From contig OU696573.1 in assembly GCA_916048095.2 (NCBI GenBank), positions 6,976,306-7,040,305 on the forward strand: a DNA stretch of 64,000 nt, read 5' to 3'. The notes below the pieces were generated by a model. The model saw nothing but the letters and a program-made list of their open reading frames with translations. It ran no database searches and was not told where the DNA came from. Position 1 is the stretch's first letter. Each line of letters starts with the position of its first letter. Source of the DNA: Sacculina carcini (Eukaryota; Arthropoda; Thecostraca; Sacculinidae). Of the stretch, positions 1 through 10,664 are shown piece by piece. Both the position numbers and the translations under genes were made by a program.

Positions 1-944
1 CGTTTTAAACCATAATTTCCCTACCGAATATCAGCACTCGGGTTGTTTCATAAGAATTGATCTTACTACAGTGATATATGCACACATATAATATCATCTA
101 TGATTGTTAGTGCAATACTTGTTATTCAATGCGCATCTAACGTTTCCAGAGTCCTGAACAAATCCTTTTCAAACTTTTCCTGTGAGCTATCTGACACTTA
201 AAATAACAATTATTAATTGCTTAAATAATATTTGCTTCATATCTGTGGCAACACCTGGTCGATAATACAGTACTAGTCCATACATTCACTCAAATGAAGG
301 ACAACCCAAATTTAGAATACGTATTATAAATTTCCGATAAAAATTATGATATGCTTCTGCACAGCACTTTGTCTGTTGTACGCAACATACGTGCCTACTC
401 CAGCGTGTCAATGTGAGCTTGATTGCTTGTAATCACTATTCGTTGTGTACAGAAGGTGAGCAGGCTCAGTTTCCTGTCTTCAAACCCATTTTAGTCTGGT
501 CTGTCAATTTGCTCAATACTGCTTGATTTCACTGCATCGTCTTCCAGACTATTTCAAATGTTGACAAATCTTCTTGTAAGGCTATACTTTTAAATATCCG
601 CATTCACTCCGATCTGCCAAATGCTATAATTGCGTCAGCTTTGATCTCTTTCAGTCCCAACTACCCAACCCCTTCCGTCAAGCTTGTCCTTACTAATGTT
701 GTGCTAAAACGTTGATTATATCAGATCCAGGGGCGTCTGACAGGTCGTTGCGCCCCTTAAACATCAATTATCACCATGAATCATCCCTTTATCTTCGCTT
801 CTTTAATGTAGGTGAACCAACATTCACTAGCATCTCCTTATATGGTAATGGTCTCGAAGTTGCTACTAACTTCTTTGCTACTTTTTGCACTTTCTTTTTC
901 TTAGGTATACGTTAATCTTGTGCGGAATATGTGTGTGTGTTCAT
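1..944. other. Non-coding AT-rich stretch, nothing recognised
   Basis: Only short ORFs of about 65 codons with no recognisable domain occur here. I see no terminal repeats, tRNA-like sequence or splice-anchored coding stretch. Confidence 0.5.
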
Positions 945-1172
945 TTTTCATAGTTCATAGTTCATAGTTCATAGTTCATTGTTCATAGTTCGTAGTTCAT
1001 AGTTCATAGTTCATAGTTCATAGTTCATAGCTCATAGTTCATAGTTCATAGTTCATAGTTCATAGTTCATAGTTCATAGTTCATAGTTCATAGTTCATAG
1101 TTCATAGTTCATAGTTCATAGTTCATAGTTCATAGTTCATAGCTCATAGTTCATAGCTTATAGTTTATTGCT
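945..1172. repeat. Heptamer minisatellite (TTCATAG)n
   Basis: About 30 head-to-tail copies of the 7-mer TTCATAG, with a few single-base variants (TTCATTG, TTCGTAG, CTCATAG). Variants cluster toward both edges while the centre is nearly perfect, as expected of an array growing by slippage or unequal exchange. Confidence 0.95.
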
Positions 1173-1354
1173 CACAATACGCATCACAGTATGGCAACAG
1201 AATAAAATTCAAGGGGCATAAAGTTGATCGAGTTGACGCACTTTGACGAGCATCAGTTCAAATTGTTATATATAAACCACATGCCATTACTTGAGCATAA
1301 CACTGTTATTTATATATTTTGATGAACATCAAACATTGTTATGGGCATCGACAC

Positions 1355-1442
1355 ATACACTATCACATACTTCATGCACAGTTACACTCATACGCACACA
1401 TACATATACACAAACATGCACTCACATACATACACACACGCA

Positions 1443-1513
<71 letters not shown>

Positions 1514-1700
1514 CTACACACACACCCACGCGCGCAACAACATATAAACACACATCCACATAAACACACGTCCACACATATACCCATGTTTCTACCTATG
1601 TGTACCCATATGTACACATACTCACACACACACACACATGCACACATCCATTCACGCACAAACACCCACAGGCTTACACAAGTATAGATACACACGCGTG
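1355..1700. repeat. (CA)n microsatellite with degenerate CA-rich flanks
   Basis: A pure (CA)n core lies near 1446-1512. The flanks are imperfect CA-rich sequence (ACATAC, ACACGC). ORFs of His-Thr or Cys-Val repeats here are products of the microsatellite. Confidence 0.95.
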
Positions 1701-1889
1701 ACTACATGAACACACTATTGAATAATATATTGAAAATGGCACCTCATACAGATTATCGTTCAAAGATCGACGCCTCGAAAAAACACATATTTCATATATT
1801 TTCATACATATTTCATATATGGTACGATTTTAAGACAGCCATCACATCTCACTCGAGGATGAGAGAATATTGACACGTTGCTGCTGCAA

Positions 1890-2760
1890 TACAGGCTTTT
1901 TCACATTATTTTTTCATACTGACATATTGCTTGTTCGCAGCATGATTTTCATCTCGAATGGTAGATCATCAAATAATTCCGGAGCCTTACAAATAACACT
2001 TTGTCTGAATAATGTTGTTCTGTAAATTGGACAGGTTATGATAACATTGTTCCGTCTTGTAGACACACTATTATCTACCATGTTGAATATGGAGCTCTGG
2101 CTCATAGTTTTGTGCACCAGTAGAAGTGTAAATGTTTTTCTTTGACTCAGGAGTAATGTGAGGGCTTAGTTCAGATTTAATTCTTTGTTTATTAATTTTG
2201 CAAGGAATGTGTTTCTCAAATAGATGAACAATGTGTAGTAGAATTTGTTAAAAGCACCTAGAGGACATTAGGAAATGAGAACAACATCCCAGTTCACACC
2301 AGAATGTTCAGCGTTAAATTCACAAATGGATGCCTTATTTATAGAGCCTTGTTTGATAATTTGATGTTTACTAGGAATTTTGGTTTTCCTGAACTATGAT
2401 ACAGTGGGGAAGTGATCGGATATGTCAGTTTCAATAATGTAATTAACATCATTCTTTTCAACGTGTGTTGACCAGATATGGTCAATCAGCGTGGCCGATG
2501 AATCAGTTATTCTGGTGGGTCCTAATTAAACAATGAAGGGAAAATGAATGCATCAAATTAACAAAATGTCTCACATGTTCATTATTATCAAATAGGTTCA
2601 ACTTAAAGTCACCAAACATGGATATATCTTTATAGTTTCTATCTATTAATGACACGACTACGAGTTCATAATTCATACTCGTATGGAATTCATAATTCCA
2701 ATAAATTAATTGACTCTTCCGTTCGGTGGCCTGTATACACAAATATTTAATAATGTTTTT
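1890..2760 (-). pseudogene. LINE non-LTR retrotransposon relic (endonuclease plus C-terminal part)
   Basis: Read on the minus strand, a stretch near 2610-2590 gives GDFKLNLFDNN, the GDFN motif of apurinic-like LINE endonucleases. After a frame change near 2510 it gives PTRITDSSATLIDHIW and, near 2430, TDISDHFPTVS, the conserved end of that domain. The linker that follows (SICEFNAEHSGVNWDVV) is then joined, without most of the RT core, to a tail at 2117-1914 reading RRNNVIITCPIYRTTLFRQS, which resembles the extreme C-terminus of LINE ORF2 proteins. It is therefore a frameshifted copy with the RT core deleted. The clade is uncertain; a CR1/L2/Jockey-like type is most likely. A TG tract at 2764-2780 lies near its upstream edge. 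Confidence 0.72.
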
Positions 2761-2909
2761 GTTTGTGTGTGTGTGTGTGTATATTTTCCGATTAGTATTC
2801 ACCGATTTCTTTATACGGGAGAAGAGTCTATATATTCGGACTGTCCCCGTCTCATTATCCACCATTGTCCAGCATTGCCTTGAATGTGCTAACCTTGTCA
2901 ATGTCAACT

Positions 2910-3859
2910 ACTCCTTTCCTTAACCTTAAAAATATTGAAGCATTCGAATAATTGTTTGTTGAGTTACAGTTATGTTCCCATATGGGAACACTATAAGCAC
3001 ATCAACGAAGACCTACCGTAGTTCCAGGACATGTAAAAATAGAACATAAATGATACAATTTGACTTCTAATTGAGAAAATAAGTTAATTTATGCAAATCA
3101 TTGATTAGTAATAGTATAATACAATTATTTTGAGTCAATTTGGTATTTTTGACGCAATCGGCATTCTTGTCAAAATGTCATCTGACAATACGCTTGCTTC
3201 TTTGATACCCTGCATCTACCTTCCTACCTTCCATCTACCTGCATATAACCATTGAACATATTCTGGCAGTTATGCTACTGTACTTCGAGCCGTAAGTGCC
3301 CGTGTCGTTCCACTATTTAACAGACAGGGAGTGTCTTCTCTTATGGAAATCATATGGGAAATGCAGTTTTCTACGAATTGATATTGCAAGAGCCACACAG
3401 TAGTTACAGACGAGCCGACATCTTCAGAGAACATCAGTTATGTATCCTTGAATTGTTCTAGTTGGTTTGATGCTCTGCTCGGCCAATGATTTCAACAGAG
3501 CATAAAACAACAACAGTTTTCCAAATACACTTTATATCTGACACTCCAGCACAGGAGCGAATAATGGTACTCATGACCTTACGTACTTATACCCAGTGGA
3601 ACCTAAGCATGATATTGTGCATTGCCTCTGCTCAGTGTCAGCATATGTGGGCCATCATCGTTGTCGCATATCACCCATTTTTGTTGCCAAATCATAAATT
3701 ATCGGCTTGTCACAAATAAAAGTATTTGCTAAATGCCACACATAGAATGTCACCATTGATTCATCAATATACAGGCCGGCTCAATTTCAGGCAATTATTT
3801 TTTATCACGCATAATCCTTGTATTGCATCGCATTCTGTTAACATGAATTGAACTCAAAT
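2910..3859. other. Gene-free stretch, nothing recognised
   Basis: Unique-looking AT-rich sequence. ORFs are short and without domain signatures, and no terminal inverted repeats were found. Confidence 0.4.
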
Positions 3860-4060
3860 TAGTGGAGGTGCCAAGGGGGAGGGGGCCTGGAGTGGCTGAA
3901 GCCTCCCTAAAATGTGCCAACTTCTCCTGAGCCCCCCAAACATCCTGATCATGGACATTTCCAGTATATTTAATCATGTTTTGCCAAGCACCTGCATCAT
4001 TTTCCCTGACTCCCCAACCCCCTTCAGTCCCCCACCAGGAAAATCCTGACGCCGCCATTG
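3860..4060. mobile_element. Small hAT-type MITE (201 bp)
   Basis: The left end TAGTGGAGGTGCC and the right end, inverted, CAATGGCGGCGTCAGG form imperfect terminal inverted repeats. The flanks are near-identical 8-mers, ACTCAAAT (3852-3859) and CCTCAAAT (4061-4068), fitting an 8-bp hAT target duplication. The body is rich in G and C runs, like the related copies at 25678 and 44325. Confidence 0.75.
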
Positions 4061-5200
4061 CCTCAAATATAACATTTTTGCATCTATAAGAATGGTACTA
4101 TGTGCGTGATACGTGTGAGTGAGTGTAGACATGTTTGTGCGCGCGTGTGTCACTTTTCGTGGAAGAAATACATTTTGGGTAAATTTCTTCACCTAATTTA
4201 ATAGTGTTTCCATGTGGGAACAATTTTACTTTGCGCTCTCTCATTGTGTAATTTTTATTTGAATTACACTATTATTCATATATATTTTTTCCTTTGAACT
4301 TGACTACAGCTGCTAATTCAAATAAATATTTAATAAAATTAATTAATTTTATACTAACTTTTTGCAGCCCCTCAACGACACACTGCAATTGGTGAAAAAA
4401 AATCACATGGGTGCTGTGATGTGCAAAATAAAAATATGTTAGCAAATTATATGCCCTTAGAGCCTGTGTTATGTTCTATCCAAGAGTGGTCTTACTTTGA
4501 AAATTAATTAAACATGTCGGGAGAAATTTTCCCAAAAAATTTTGGTCCCATAAAGGTTAACCTTTATCCTCCCAGTAATTCATGTCATGTATATATACAC
4601 CGATATGGGAAACTGTACTTTTTTCAAATTACTGCTGTACCTATATTTTTCAATTTTTGTGTTCTCGTCTCCATCTAGGTTATAAATAACTCGAAAAAAA
4701 ACTATTCTGTCTCAGCCATTTCAAACATATACTTGAGTACTGCAATCAGGTAAAGTCATTCGCTTCCTGTCTCTCATGTAACAAAGCCCAATTCTTCCAA
4801 TCTCTCTTCATGTGGCCAACAATTTAGCTCTGGCATTATCTCAGTTGGTCATTTCTGGACCATCTCCAATTTTGCCACTTATTTCTTCATATGTGGTGAC
4901 CAAACAATTTCATCGTATTCTAATGTGTGTCTTATTAGTGATACTATTATTTTTCTTAGAGTTTATATATCAAAACAATAAGAACGTGTCATATCTGCGC
5001 TATGGTCCTATGGTCATACTCACAAATTTTCCTATATAATTTTTCGCCGACAATGTATTTTGCACCACTATACCTAGCTCCTTCTCCTTTTCAACTTTAG
5101 ATATTAAACAATTTGCTATCGAGTATTGAAAATCAGGGCTATATATGACTTTCCATCTTAATCACGTGACAATTTGTTTTTTTCAACTGCATGTTTAATT
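4061..5200. other. AT-rich gene-free stretch
   Basis: No coding or repeat signature recognised. ORFs are short and hydrophobic or low complexity. Confidence 0.4.
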
Positions 5201-5204
5201 GGTT

Positions 5205-5690
5205 TGCTCATATGTGAATCTTTTCCATATCCCGCTGTAGACTTGTGCAATCATTAATTGTTCTCGCCGGCCTCAGCAGTTTAGCATCGTCTACAAGCAA
5301 ACTCATGTATGACTCGACTCCCAGAAAAATGTCGTACAAGAATATTTGGAACATTACAGGACCAAGTACTGAACCCTGAACCACTCCGCTGGTCACATTG
5401 TTAAAAATTGATTGAGCTCCTCTCACACAAGTCGGCATTTAGCTATCTGCTAAGTCATCCCTCATCCACTCATAAATTCTTTCTTCTATGCCTCCCACAA
5501 ATTTTAGTTTTAACAGTTCTACAACGACACCTTATCAGAAGCTTTTTCATATTCAAGTAGACAGTAGTCCACCCATCCTTCTCGTTCCTGTGCTGCATCA
5601 ATCACTTATGGATAGTAGTTCCACGAGTTTGTTTGACACGACTTTTGTCTAAATCTATATTGTCTCTCCGACAGGATGTTATGTCAAATT
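5205..5690 (-). pseudogene. LINE reverse transcriptase relic
   Basis: The minus strand reads VTSGVVQGSVLGPVMF, the conserved SGVxQGSVLGP block of non-LTR reverse transcriptases. It is followed by MSLLVDDAKL at the catalytic FADD position, with F/A changed to L/V. Upstream, at about 5690-5440, further RT blocks appear only across frame changes and stops. Roughly one quarter of an RT domain remains. It abuts the left target duplication of the hAT at 5717. Non-functional; LINE clade not assigned. Confidence 0.8.
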
Positions 5691-6091
5691 TTATATATGT
5701 GTGCATGTGTGTGTATCAGTGGCTTCTGCGATGACTTTTTTTCTAACTTGCGATAACGATAAAACGATAACTTCTTCCCCAACCTGCGATAAACGATAAA
5801 CGATAAAATATTTCAAAACTGTTGTTTCACCGCCCTTGTTGCCATTGCACACACGCTTCTCACAAGCGATTTATTGCACAGCGATGAATGACAGTGACGA
5901 AAAATACAGAACAAGAGAATGAAGATGAACACGATCAACACAAAACGCAGTAACCAATACACCCGATTGTACACAACCCTACTCAACACACACCTACATG
6001 ACCACAAACACCTGCACAACCGCACCACTATCATAACCGCAACTATCCGCTCCACACACCTCGCTTGGTTCTGTCATGTTTGACTTCACTG

Positions 6092-7123
6092 TTATCTTAT
6101 GTGCAGGCCGCATCGGACCACTTGATACTTCCACAAGCTCGGGTCGATCCGAATTTGCAGGTAAGCTGACTTTAAATCCACCATCGCTGTGGCGCCTGAC
6201 ATACGCCGCCATTGTCGTAACTTGTCTGCACAAACATCAATCCACTCATCCCCAGTGTGGCTCTTAACGTAGGCGTTCAATTCCCTGAAATCAATTACAG
6301 GGCGAATTTTCCCCTTCGTTTCTTGAACGACTGCCAACAGGGGCAGAACGCTTTTCTCCACATGCTCGTGCCAAGGAACCAGTATGCATTCTTCTATCCA
6401 TCTCTTCACTTCACAGTCAAACGCATTCTTTGTCACTCCTCTCATTGTCTGTTTGTAACAACCAATGGATTTTGTCAATAACGGCGATATATTTTTCAAT
6501 AGCCACTACACTTCCCAATATGAGCCATTGAAGTTCGCAACGAAATCCTCGTCAACAATTTTTTCCGACGCTCTTTTGCATGCTGTAGCAGAGTTAGCCA
6601 TTTCATCATGAACATTGCTGACACGTTCACTTCTCAACGAACCAAATTTCACACCATCTTTTGAAACGGTAACCTCTTCAAATTGTCCAATAACATCCAT
6701 GCCCAGAATGACCTCATAGTCACTAACAATGCTAGGGAAGACAAGGACTCGAGTTTTAAGTCGTATTGTATTGATGACAATATCAATCACACACGAATTT
6801 GAGCACACAACTTCACGGCCGTCCACCGTCATAACACGTGTCACTTCACTGTGGCTCGGAACACTCAATTTACTTGAAATAATAGATGTAGAACATCCTG
6901 TGTCCAGCAAAGCATTTACTTGCCGTCCGCAAATCGAAACCATCACGTATGGAAGATCATTTGTTCGCGCCATCACAACATCGCGGAGGAAGACGCTGGC
7001 GCAGCAACTACCCCACCATCGTTTCCCAACTGGCAGTGCACTGCCCTGTGACCAACTGTGCCACATTTGAAACACCGGGGCATATTTTTCTTGCAATGAC
7101 GAGCCATATGTGGACCTCCACAA
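6092..7123 (-). pseudogene. Retroelement protease and truncated reverse transcriptase
   Basis: The upstream part contains ALLDTGCSTSIISS, the DTG-type aspartic protease active site, and further on VILGMDVIG, the second protease motif. An in-frame TAG at 6506-6508 interrupts the frame. Beyond it, WIEECILVPWHE, KIRPVIDFRELNAYV and ATAMVDLKSAYLQI are N-terminal blocks of an LTR-element reverse transcriptase, with the first catalytic Asp in the MVDLKSAY block. The sequence stops matching RT after the block ending VVRCGLHIR, so the YxDD active site, RNase H and integrase are missing. The RT style resembles Ty3/gypsy-type elements; clade not assigned. Confidence 0.78.
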
Positions 7124-7764
7124 TTAAAACACCGTCCAACGAACCCATTACGCCGCTCAACAGGGCGCTGAGCTGTCGCAGAAACACTGGTGTCAGCTGC
7201 GACGCTGGGCTCAGTGGCCACAGCACTTACCACCGACCGCGCCAGTATCCGAGCCTTGGTGAGAAGAGCCTCCATTGTCGTCTGCTGCACATCATATTCC
7301 TGCAACCCTGCCGAGATCCTGCCTGGAAACCCACTGATAAACGCCAACTTTACGGCGAGCTCCAATGCATCACCTCCAAACCCACACAGGCCCGCTAACC
7401 GACGTATTTCATTCGCATATACATCAACTTGCTCACCACGCCATATCACACTCTTCAATAACACGAAAGAATTCACCGGAGTGCTTGAAAATGCCTCTCG
7501 AAGTTTCGACTTAATCAACTCATAATCTGATTGAGCCTCAACACTCAACTCAAGATACAAGGCCAATGCTGCTCCCTCTAGAAATAAAGGCACAAAACTC
7601 TGCAAAGCAGTGACTCCAGTAAGCTTAGCGACCAATTCAGCTTTTTTGAGCCATGCGATCACATCACCTGTGCCGTCGAAACTCTTCATCATGTCGGAGC
7701 GCAACACATTTGGAGCTGAAGTCGGTGCCGAAATAGCTTGTTGTTTCACCGCCCTTGTTGCCAT
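6973..7764 (-). CDS. Gag-like protein with two CCHC zinc knuckles (retroelement)
   Basis: The ATG at 7764 opens a reading frame of about 263 residues. The N-terminal two thirds is a capsid-like helical region (SFDGTGDVIAWLKK, then LFLEGAALALYLEL). Near the C-terminus lie two CX2CX4HX4C knuckles, CFNCGGPHMARHC and CFKCGTVGHRAVHC, typical of retrotransposon nucleocapsid. The frame overlaps the protease frame by about 150 nt in another frame, so a programmed frameshift in the ancestor is likely. The protein would package element RNA. This copy is part of an incomplete element and is probably not functional. Confidence 0.8.
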   Translation of the reverse strand: MATRAVKQQAISAPTSAPNVLRSDMMKSFDGTGDVIAWLKKAELVAKLTGVTALQSFVPLFLEGAALALYLELSVEAQSDYELIKSKLREAFSSTPVNSFVLLKSVIWRGEQVDVYANEIRRLAGLCGFGGDALELAVKLAFISGFPGRISAGLQEYDVQQTTMEALLTKARILARSVVSAVATEPSVAADTSVSATAQRPVERRNGFVGRCFNCGGPHMARHCKKNMPRCFKCGTVGHRAVHCQLGNDGGVVAAPASSSAML

Positions 7765-8003
7765 TGCACACAAAAACCCAACCTGCGATATGCGATCAAC
7801 AATAAAACAATAGCTATAAAAATGTTAACTTACGACAACAAAAGCGATAAATGATAAGTACTATATTTAGCTGAAATATTACAAGAAAAATTTGTCACGG
7901 TGAAAATTTATTAAACTAGTCAAAAACTGACACTGGAACCAGTACATGGCCTACAAGTTTTATTCCACATTAGTCTCTCTGACTCAGATTCTCCCATCTT
8001 CCT

Positions 8004-8800
8004 CTACCTACTCAAGACAGCATCCAGGAGCTTTTCCTTGGTGAAGACCAGCTTCTCTAACCTTTCGCTGGTCATGCATGCACGCTTACGCCTGAGGACA
8101 TCACCAGCAGTGCTGAACATGCGCTCCACGGCAGCAGAACTGGGTAAGGCCGTGTTGTACTTGATGAACAGCGAGATCACTCATCCCTGTACATGCTGGG
8201 AATTGCCCAGACTTCACCTCTGCCACCTTGCTCCTGGTCCAGGTGTCCACCTCCTTCTAGATCAAATCATCAATATTGAGCCCACTCTCCTCCGTGACAG
8301 TGGGGCTCTCCAGGAGGGCACATGGGTCGTCACTGGCTTCATTAGCCTTTTCTAACATCATTTCCTGGTTTCGGCTGGAAGGGAGAGGGTCATGTGTCAC
8401 TGGCGGAGCCAGAGGGGGGCTGAAAGAGCTGAAGCCCCCCAAAAAGATTCTACCAGCTCCTAATAACCGAGAGGTTCACTAATTGAGGTCAAAATGAATA
8501 ATTTTCTGCAGAAGTTGCTGATATCAACATTGTTGCAAAGACGTCACATAATGATGCATTTACACGACTGATCGCCCCCAAAATTGTCCCTCCCAAAATT
8601 ACACTCTGGATCCGCCACAGTCTGGTGTGGATGTGATGGAGGTGACGATCTTACTGATGAACCTCTCCTTGATGTCTTTTTCAAGGGCAGTGGCCACATG
8701 CTTCAACATGAAAGGGCCATGGCTGGGTTGGGTCAAGGCGCATGGGAGAGAGCGGCATACACCCTCCTAACTCGAGAACTCCAGCGACACTGGCGCACTG
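8004..8800 (-). pseudogene. hAT transposase remnant
   Basis: On the minus strand, about 8172-8004 reads [20 protein letters not shown], the C-terminal hAT dimerisation motif, and ends at a TAG (8004-8006) after KLLDAVLSR. Upstream, 8795-8640 still encodes HGPFMLKHVATALEKDIKER, which looks like the helical region of hAT transposases. Between them there are frame changes, at least one stop near 8262 and a MITE insertion at 8398-8620. It once catalysed excision and insertion of the surrounding element. The N-terminal BED finger and the catalytic core are not recognisable. Confidence 0.75.
8398..8620. mobile_element. hAT-type MITE (GGATCCAG family) inside a transposase remnant
   Basis: Left end CACTGGCGGAGCCAGAG and inverted right end CTGTGGCGGATCCAGAG form TIRs. 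The flanks TCATGTGT and TCTGGTGT agree at 6 of 8 positions, fitting an aged 8-bp target duplication. The family is shared with the copy at 60083-60391. Confidence 0.78.
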
Positions 8801-9173
8801 CAGCTGGAAATAATCATGTAATTGCCCAGCTACACACACACATACACTTGGCATCTCTCATGTTTTTCAGGATTCACTTGCAAGCCAATGTTGATACTTC
8901 TTGTCTCTGCCCTATATATATACTCTCATCTTGAACTGGTGTGGAAGCGTCAAGCGGGCTGTTGTGACTATTGCCGCCGTGCACATTTTTTAATTTTCAC
9001 AAGTTTTTTTAACCTATCGTTTATCGTTCCTCATTTTTGGGACTAGCGATAAGTGAATGAGCGATAATTTTAGAAAATTTTGTGATAAACGATAAACGAT
9101 AAAAAGTTTGACCTCCGCGATAGTTATCGTTTATCGCTCATTTTTATCGCACGCGACAACCACTGGTGTGTAT

Positions 9174-9430
9174 GATGGCTGTTGACAGGAAAGCCTGGAG
9201 GTCTACCTGTCCAGATACACTGCTCGAGGCTCTCGTATTCCCGCCAGTGCAGTTACGAACCCCCTCGCTTTCAACTTCGCACCACCTCACCCCTCCCTAT
9301 GACACGATAAGGGGGTGAGGCAGCTGTCATTAATAGGCGCTCGACGGGCCCTGACTACTCATTATAGCCCCGCGCGTGTATGTGTGCGTGTGTGTGCGTT
9401 CATTCAGCCAGCGTAAGAGCGTCAAATTCC

Positions 9431-9462
<32 letters not shown>

Positions 9463-9938
9463 ACTGGAAGCACACACAACCCCTCATGCACACATACACC
9501 CCCTTATATGGTGTGTGTGATGTGCGACGTGGCTCGCTGCTGACAGGGGGGCGGCAGGTGGCATAAGTGGCGCGTGATGTAAGCCACATAGCATGCAGCG
9601 TGGCGTGCCGCGTGACCCCTCGCTCGGCCGTCCAATACAGAATAACTCGCGCTCTCACGACAACGTGAATTGAGGTGCGTGTGTTTGTGTATATGCGTGT
9701 GTGTACATGTGTGCGATTATGTGCCTGTGCGTGTTGAAAGGTTGACCCTCTTGGTAGGGCGCACCCAGTCAACGAGATGTATGTATTGTGTCATTGGCCA
9801 AGCCTATTTAGTCAATGGAGTGCAAAACTTCCCACGCACCTACCACTTCAGTGTTGAACGCATACTGAAAATACACCGAGTTGTTGCCTGCCGATTATTT
9901 TGCCTCTTGGCGTGTAGTTTTGCTGTTCGCTTTCCTAC

Positions 9939-9974
<36 letters not shown>

Positions 9975-10160
9975 AGTTTTATTGCACGATGTTCCCACGA
10001 TAAACTGAGATTACTCTTGGTGTCAGGGTGTGTATGACCGGCTGTTATTAGGGGGAGGTGTTTTATAGCTGCTCTGTAGTGCGGCATTCTTGTAACTAAA
10101 TAAACATATATTTGTATAAGCAATTTTGTCATTGTCCACAGAATGTGCTCGTATATACGT
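9174..10160. other. GC-richer gene-free stretch with CA/TG tracts
   Basis: It contains a (CA)n tract near 9430-9460, imperfect TG sequence at 9675-9735 and (TG)n at 9941-9966. No domain-bearing ORF was found. A possible promoter-proximal or unannotated exon island cannot be excluded. Confidence 0.4.
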
Positions 10161-10167
10161 ATATATA

Positions 10168-10610
10168 CTGTGAAGCCTCTATTTGAGCGCTTGCCGTTGT
10201 ATTTTTCAAACCTTCGCCCGCAGTGGCGTTCAATTGGAGCAGGGGTTCTTAACCGGGGGTGTTTGCACCCCTAGGGGTGCGAGCGTGGATCCTAAGGGGT
10301 ACAAGGATTCCTCTAATTTTTAAGAAGAAATTATATGTTTAACATATGCACACTATTTTTCCTGAAAAAAACGTAGTTTTGCCTAATCATCTTAAAGGAG
10401 TTGTATGATTGAATATCAAATGAAAACATTAGTTATTACGTCGTTTATATTTTTATATTTTCATATAGCTATCAAGCATCCAGAGGGTGCGAGAGCTGAC
10501 TGCTGATTTGAAAGTTGTGCGAGTACTTAGAAAGGTTCAGAACCACTGAATTAGAGGGTACCGCTCTATTTTTCGACCAGCTGGTCATACATTTGAGGAG
10601 ATTCGGTATA
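10168..10610. mobile_element. Truncated TA-target MITE, host of a nested hAT MITE
   Basis: The left part (CTGTGAAGCCTCTATTTGAG from 10168) and the part after the nested insertion (GTACCGCTCTATTTTTCGAC) match, in inverse orientation, the right half of the complete element at 42600-43220. The far end is lost near 10610. Confidence 0.65.
10240..10548. mobile_element. hAT MITE (Charlie-like ends), 309 bp
   Basis: Left end CAGGGGTTCTTAACC; right end inverted CAGTGGTTCTGAACC. The flanks are AATTGGAG and AATTAGAG (7 of 8 identical), the target duplication. The sequence just inside the left end, GTTTGCACCCCTAGGGGTGC, forms a small hairpin. No coding capacity. Confidence 0.82.
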
Positions 10611-10664
10611 TTTTATGAATAAAATGAATGAATGAATGCATATATATTTGACAAACGACGCACG

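Larger units (their letters stand above)
5821..7772 (-). mobile_element. Rearranged LTR-retrotransposon fragment inside the hAT
   Basis: In minus-strand order it holds gag (from 7764), protease and the start of RT (to about 6092). It continues into non-coding leader-like sequence and a second copy of the gag start. The same 33 bp occur at 7740-7772 and 5821-5853, so the fragment begins and ends with the gag initiation region. No LTR pair is visible. The order (gag, pro, RT start, then leader and gag start) is what a circularly permuted or tandemly duplicated copy would give. RT is cut just after the first catalytic-region blocks; RNase H and integrase are absent. Confidence 0.7.
5717..9165 (-). 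mobile_element. hAT transposon with perfect 8-bp target duplication
   Basis: Both ends begin CAGTGG when read inward (5717 on plus, 9165 on minus). They are flanked by the identical 8-mer GTGTGTAT at 5709-5716 and 9166-9173, the hallmark of hAT insertion. Subterminal zones at about 5750-5812 and 9010-9150 carry many copies of GCGATAAACGATAA-type motifs, probably transposase-binding repeats. The decayed transposase runs on the minus strand (8004-8800). Two later insertions sit inside: a gag-pro-RT retroelement fragment (5821-7772) and a 223-bp MITE (8398-8620). Without them the element is about 1.3 kb. Confidence 0.9.

Noticed and set aside
945-1172. Telomere or interstitial telomeric repeat
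   Set aside because: TTCATAG is not a known G-rich telomere unit, and the array is short and internal.
1291-1695. His-Thr and Cys-Val rich ORFs on both strands
   Set aside because: They are translations of the (CA)n microsatellite. The same applies at 28251-28948, 36019-36461, 51242-51544 and 63018-63719.
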